Part shown: in pieces, positions 6,241 to 7,869 of the stretch | Layout of the letters: the number at the start of each line of letters is the position of its first letter | Position numbering within the stretch: position 1 is the stretch's first letter | Assembly: GCA_900322165.1 (NCBI GenBank) | Contig: ONYR01000142.1 | Location: 1-7,869, forward strand | Direction: 5' to 3' | Source of the DNA: an uncultured Eubacteriales bacterium | GTDB taxonomy: Bacteria > Bacillota > Clostridia > Lachnospirales > Bianqueaceae | Length of the DNA stretch: 7,869 nt | Position numbers and translations under genes: made by a program | Notes under the pieces: generated by a model | The model's database searches: none | The model's input: only the letters and a program-made list of their open reading frames with translations | What the model was told of the DNA's origin: nothing

Positions 6241-7869
6241 ATGATGGAATGGGATGTGATTTCAAGCGCCGATGTTGTTTCCGATCTTCAGCTGCTCGAC
6301 ATTTTTCTGTATCTTCAGACCGAAGCGCGCGAAAATGAGATCCGAACGCAGACCGTGGACCATCTGTTCATCGCCGGGCGCTCCAAAGTCAAACACGAAG
6401 AGATCCGTCATTTCAAAAAGAGCTTCCGCTACAAAAACGCGTTGAAAAAAGCGTTGGCCGAGGATGAGACGCTTCAGACGCTCCGTGCGTTAAAAGAGCA
6501 GTCTGAGACCGCGCTTGCGGCGATCACCTCTGCGGAGGAATCCGGCCTTGACGAGGAAAAAGCGCAGGCCGCTGCTTCCGTCAAAGCGCTTGTCACGTCG
6601 CTCGAAGGTGCAGAAGCGATCTGCCGCGCCTATGAGACCGATCTGCCGCTTCTCCGCAAGGCCAAGGCCCATTCCAGCGACCGGCTCGAGCTCGTACGAG
6701 CGTACAAAAAATCGCTCGCCGGGCGCGAGAAAAAGCATCGCCGCGAAGAGCGTGAAGAGCTTCTGCAGTATCTGGAAGCGCTGGATGTCAATCATTATTT
6801 CGCGGACCATGTCGAGGCGATCCTGTCCTCGGCGATCGCGACCGTTCGCACCTATCTCGAATCTCAAACGCTCTACCGCCTTAAATACACCGAATCGGGT
6901 GATCAGGTCTACACGGACCGCATCCCTCTTCAGGAGCGCTATCTGACGCCCTTCCTTGAGTGGGCGATCGCGGACGATGGGTTCATCAACGAGGACCTGG
7001 TGCTGATGGCATTCGCGACCGGCCGCACGGTCAAGGGCTCTGCGGAGCTTTTCCTGCTGCACTTTATCGCGGAGCATGATGAGCATCTTGCCGATCGGCA
7101 CATCCCGCTTCCGGGACTGCTGCTTGAAAAGATCGAAGCTTCGTCCTATCCGGCCAAGCTTCTTGACGATGTGCGCCGCACCTTTACCGAGGTCAAGCTT
7201 GGCGAAGCGCTGAGCCGCAACCCTTACTACAGCTTCTTTAACCGGAATTTCATTCAGGCCGCGCGCCGCGTTGCGCGTGAAAAACGCCAGCGCCTGTCGC
7301 TGCAGAAGCGCATGCTCTCGGAGATTCCGGACAACTATATCGATTTTTATCCCGAAGCCCGCCAGATGCAGCGTCACTTCATCCTGCATGTCGGCCCGAC
7401 CAACTCCGGCAAAACCTACGATGCGATCGAGGCGCTTTCCGGAGCGACCTATGGGATCTACCTCGCACCGCTGCGTCTTCTTGCCTATGAGCAGTTCGAA
7501 AACCTCAACCGACGCGGCGTGCCCTGCAGCCTTGTGACCGGCGAGGAGCGCATCCTTGTCGACGGGGCAGAGCATCAGTCCTCCACGGTCGAGCTTGCGA
7601 ACTTCAAGCGCTTCTACGATGTTGCGGTCATCGACGAGGCCCAGATGATCACGGATGAGGAGCGCGGCGGCCACTGGACCGCAGCGATTCTCGGCCTTCT
7701 GGCTTACGAGATCCATGTCTGCATGGCCCCGCACGCGGAGGAGATCGTCAAAAAACTCATCACAGACTGTAACGATACCTACGAGGTCGTCTACCATCAT
7801 CGCCAGACTCCGCTGATCATGGAAGACAAGCCGTTCGTTTTCCCGGATTCAGTCCGCCCGGGCGATGCG
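6241..7869 (+). CDS. Suv3-type DExH helicase, incomplete at the right edge
   Basis: The frame stays open for 543 codons to the window edge, so the C-terminus is missing. Residues 381-543 closely follow the first RecA-like domain of Suv3, the RNA helicase of the mitochondrial degradosome: HVGPTNSGKTY (383-393, Walker A, K391, T392), APLRLLAYE (409-417, motif Ia), GVPCSLVTGEER (426-437), VAVIDEAQMI (461-470, DExH-type Walker B with D465 and E466), and ILGLLAYEIHVC (483-494). It should unwind RNA, or DNA-RNA hybrids, in the cytosol using NTP. The segment before Walker A is about 380 residues, much longer than the roughly 200 I recall for human Suv3. It begins with an unassigned alpha-helical part, holds a charged, probably coiled-coil stretch (about 70-185), and then a region (about 225-375) that may correspond to the Suv3 N-terminal domain. 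It is transcribed divergently from the secreted-enzyme operon. The family is very likely, but the exact role in bacteria is unknown. Confidence 0.92.
   Translation, partial: MMEWDVISSADVVSDLQLLDIFLYLQTEARENEIRTQTVDHLFIAGRSKVKHEEIRHFKKSFRYKNALKKALAEDETLQTLRALKEQSETALAAITSAEESGLDEEKAQAAASVKALVTSLEGAEAICRAYETDLPLLRKAKAHSSDRLELVRAYKKSLAGREKKHRREEREELLQYLEALDVNHYFADHVEAILSSAIATVRTYLESQTLYRLKYTESGDQVYTDRIPLQERYLTPFLEWAIADDGFINEDLVLMAFATGRTVKGSAELFLLHFIAEHDEHLADRHIPLPGLLLEKIEASSYPAKLLDDVRRTFTEVKLGEALSRNPYYSFFNRNFIQAARRVAREKRQRLSLQKRMLSEIPDNYIDFYPEARQMQRHFILHVGPTNSGKTYDAIEALSGATYGIYLAPLRLLAYEQFENLNRRGVPCSLVTGEERILVDGAEHQSSTVELANFKRFYDVAVIDEAQMITDEERGGHWTAAILGLLAYEIHVCMAPHAEEIVKKLITDCNDTYEVVYHHRQTPLIMEDKPFVFPDSVRPGDA

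Noticed and set aside
6490..7800. 436-codon open frame on the minus strand opposite the helicase
   Set aside because: The plus strand holds unmistakable Suv3 helicase motifs with a strong ribosome binding site; the minus frame is explained by codon bias.

Overview
The window looks like a chromosomal segment from a Bacillota (Firmicutes) anaerobe, probably a clostridial or erysipelotrichial gut-type bacterium. The evidence is strong AGGAGG-type ribosome binding sites in front of most genes, a Gram-positive style membrane-anchored surface protein, a perfect rho-independent terminator, and protein families common in that group. Base composition looks moderately GC-rich by eye. The phylum-level call is an inference, and I cannot name the species.

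Layout. (1) 11-448, + strand: an Hsp20-type small heat shock protein, closed by a strong terminator at 554-591. (2) 632-6079, - strand: four tightly packed genes that read right to left. In transcription order they are a short Gfo/Idh/MocA-like oxidoreductase (5240-6079), a 927-residue secreted and membrane-anchored class 3 lipase-like protein (2446-5229), a sugar phosphate isomerase/epimerase-like TIM barrel (1610-2380), and a secreted metzincin-type metalloprotease (632-1597). In two of the three junctions the Shine-Dalgarno of the next gene overlaps the stop codon of the previous one. (3) 6080-6240: a divergent control region with plausible promoters facing both ways and a 9-bp perfect inverted repeat placed over the rightward promoter. 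(4) 6241 to the window edge, + strand: a Suv3-type DExH helicase with a long N-terminal extension, incomplete at the right edge.

How the genes may work together. The leftward operon alternates two cytosolic enzymes of carbohydrate-type metabolism with two exported hydrolases. A dehydrogenase plus a xylose-isomerase-like epimerase is a familiar pair in inositol or unusual-sugar catabolism. Linking that pair translationally to a surface lipase-like protein and a secreted protease is unusual and is the main item for follow-up. The substrate of neither half can be read from the sequence. The helicase is most likely an independent RNA-metabolism gene that shares only the divergent intergenic region.

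No tRNA, rRNA, CRISPR array, insertion sequence or phage element was seen.
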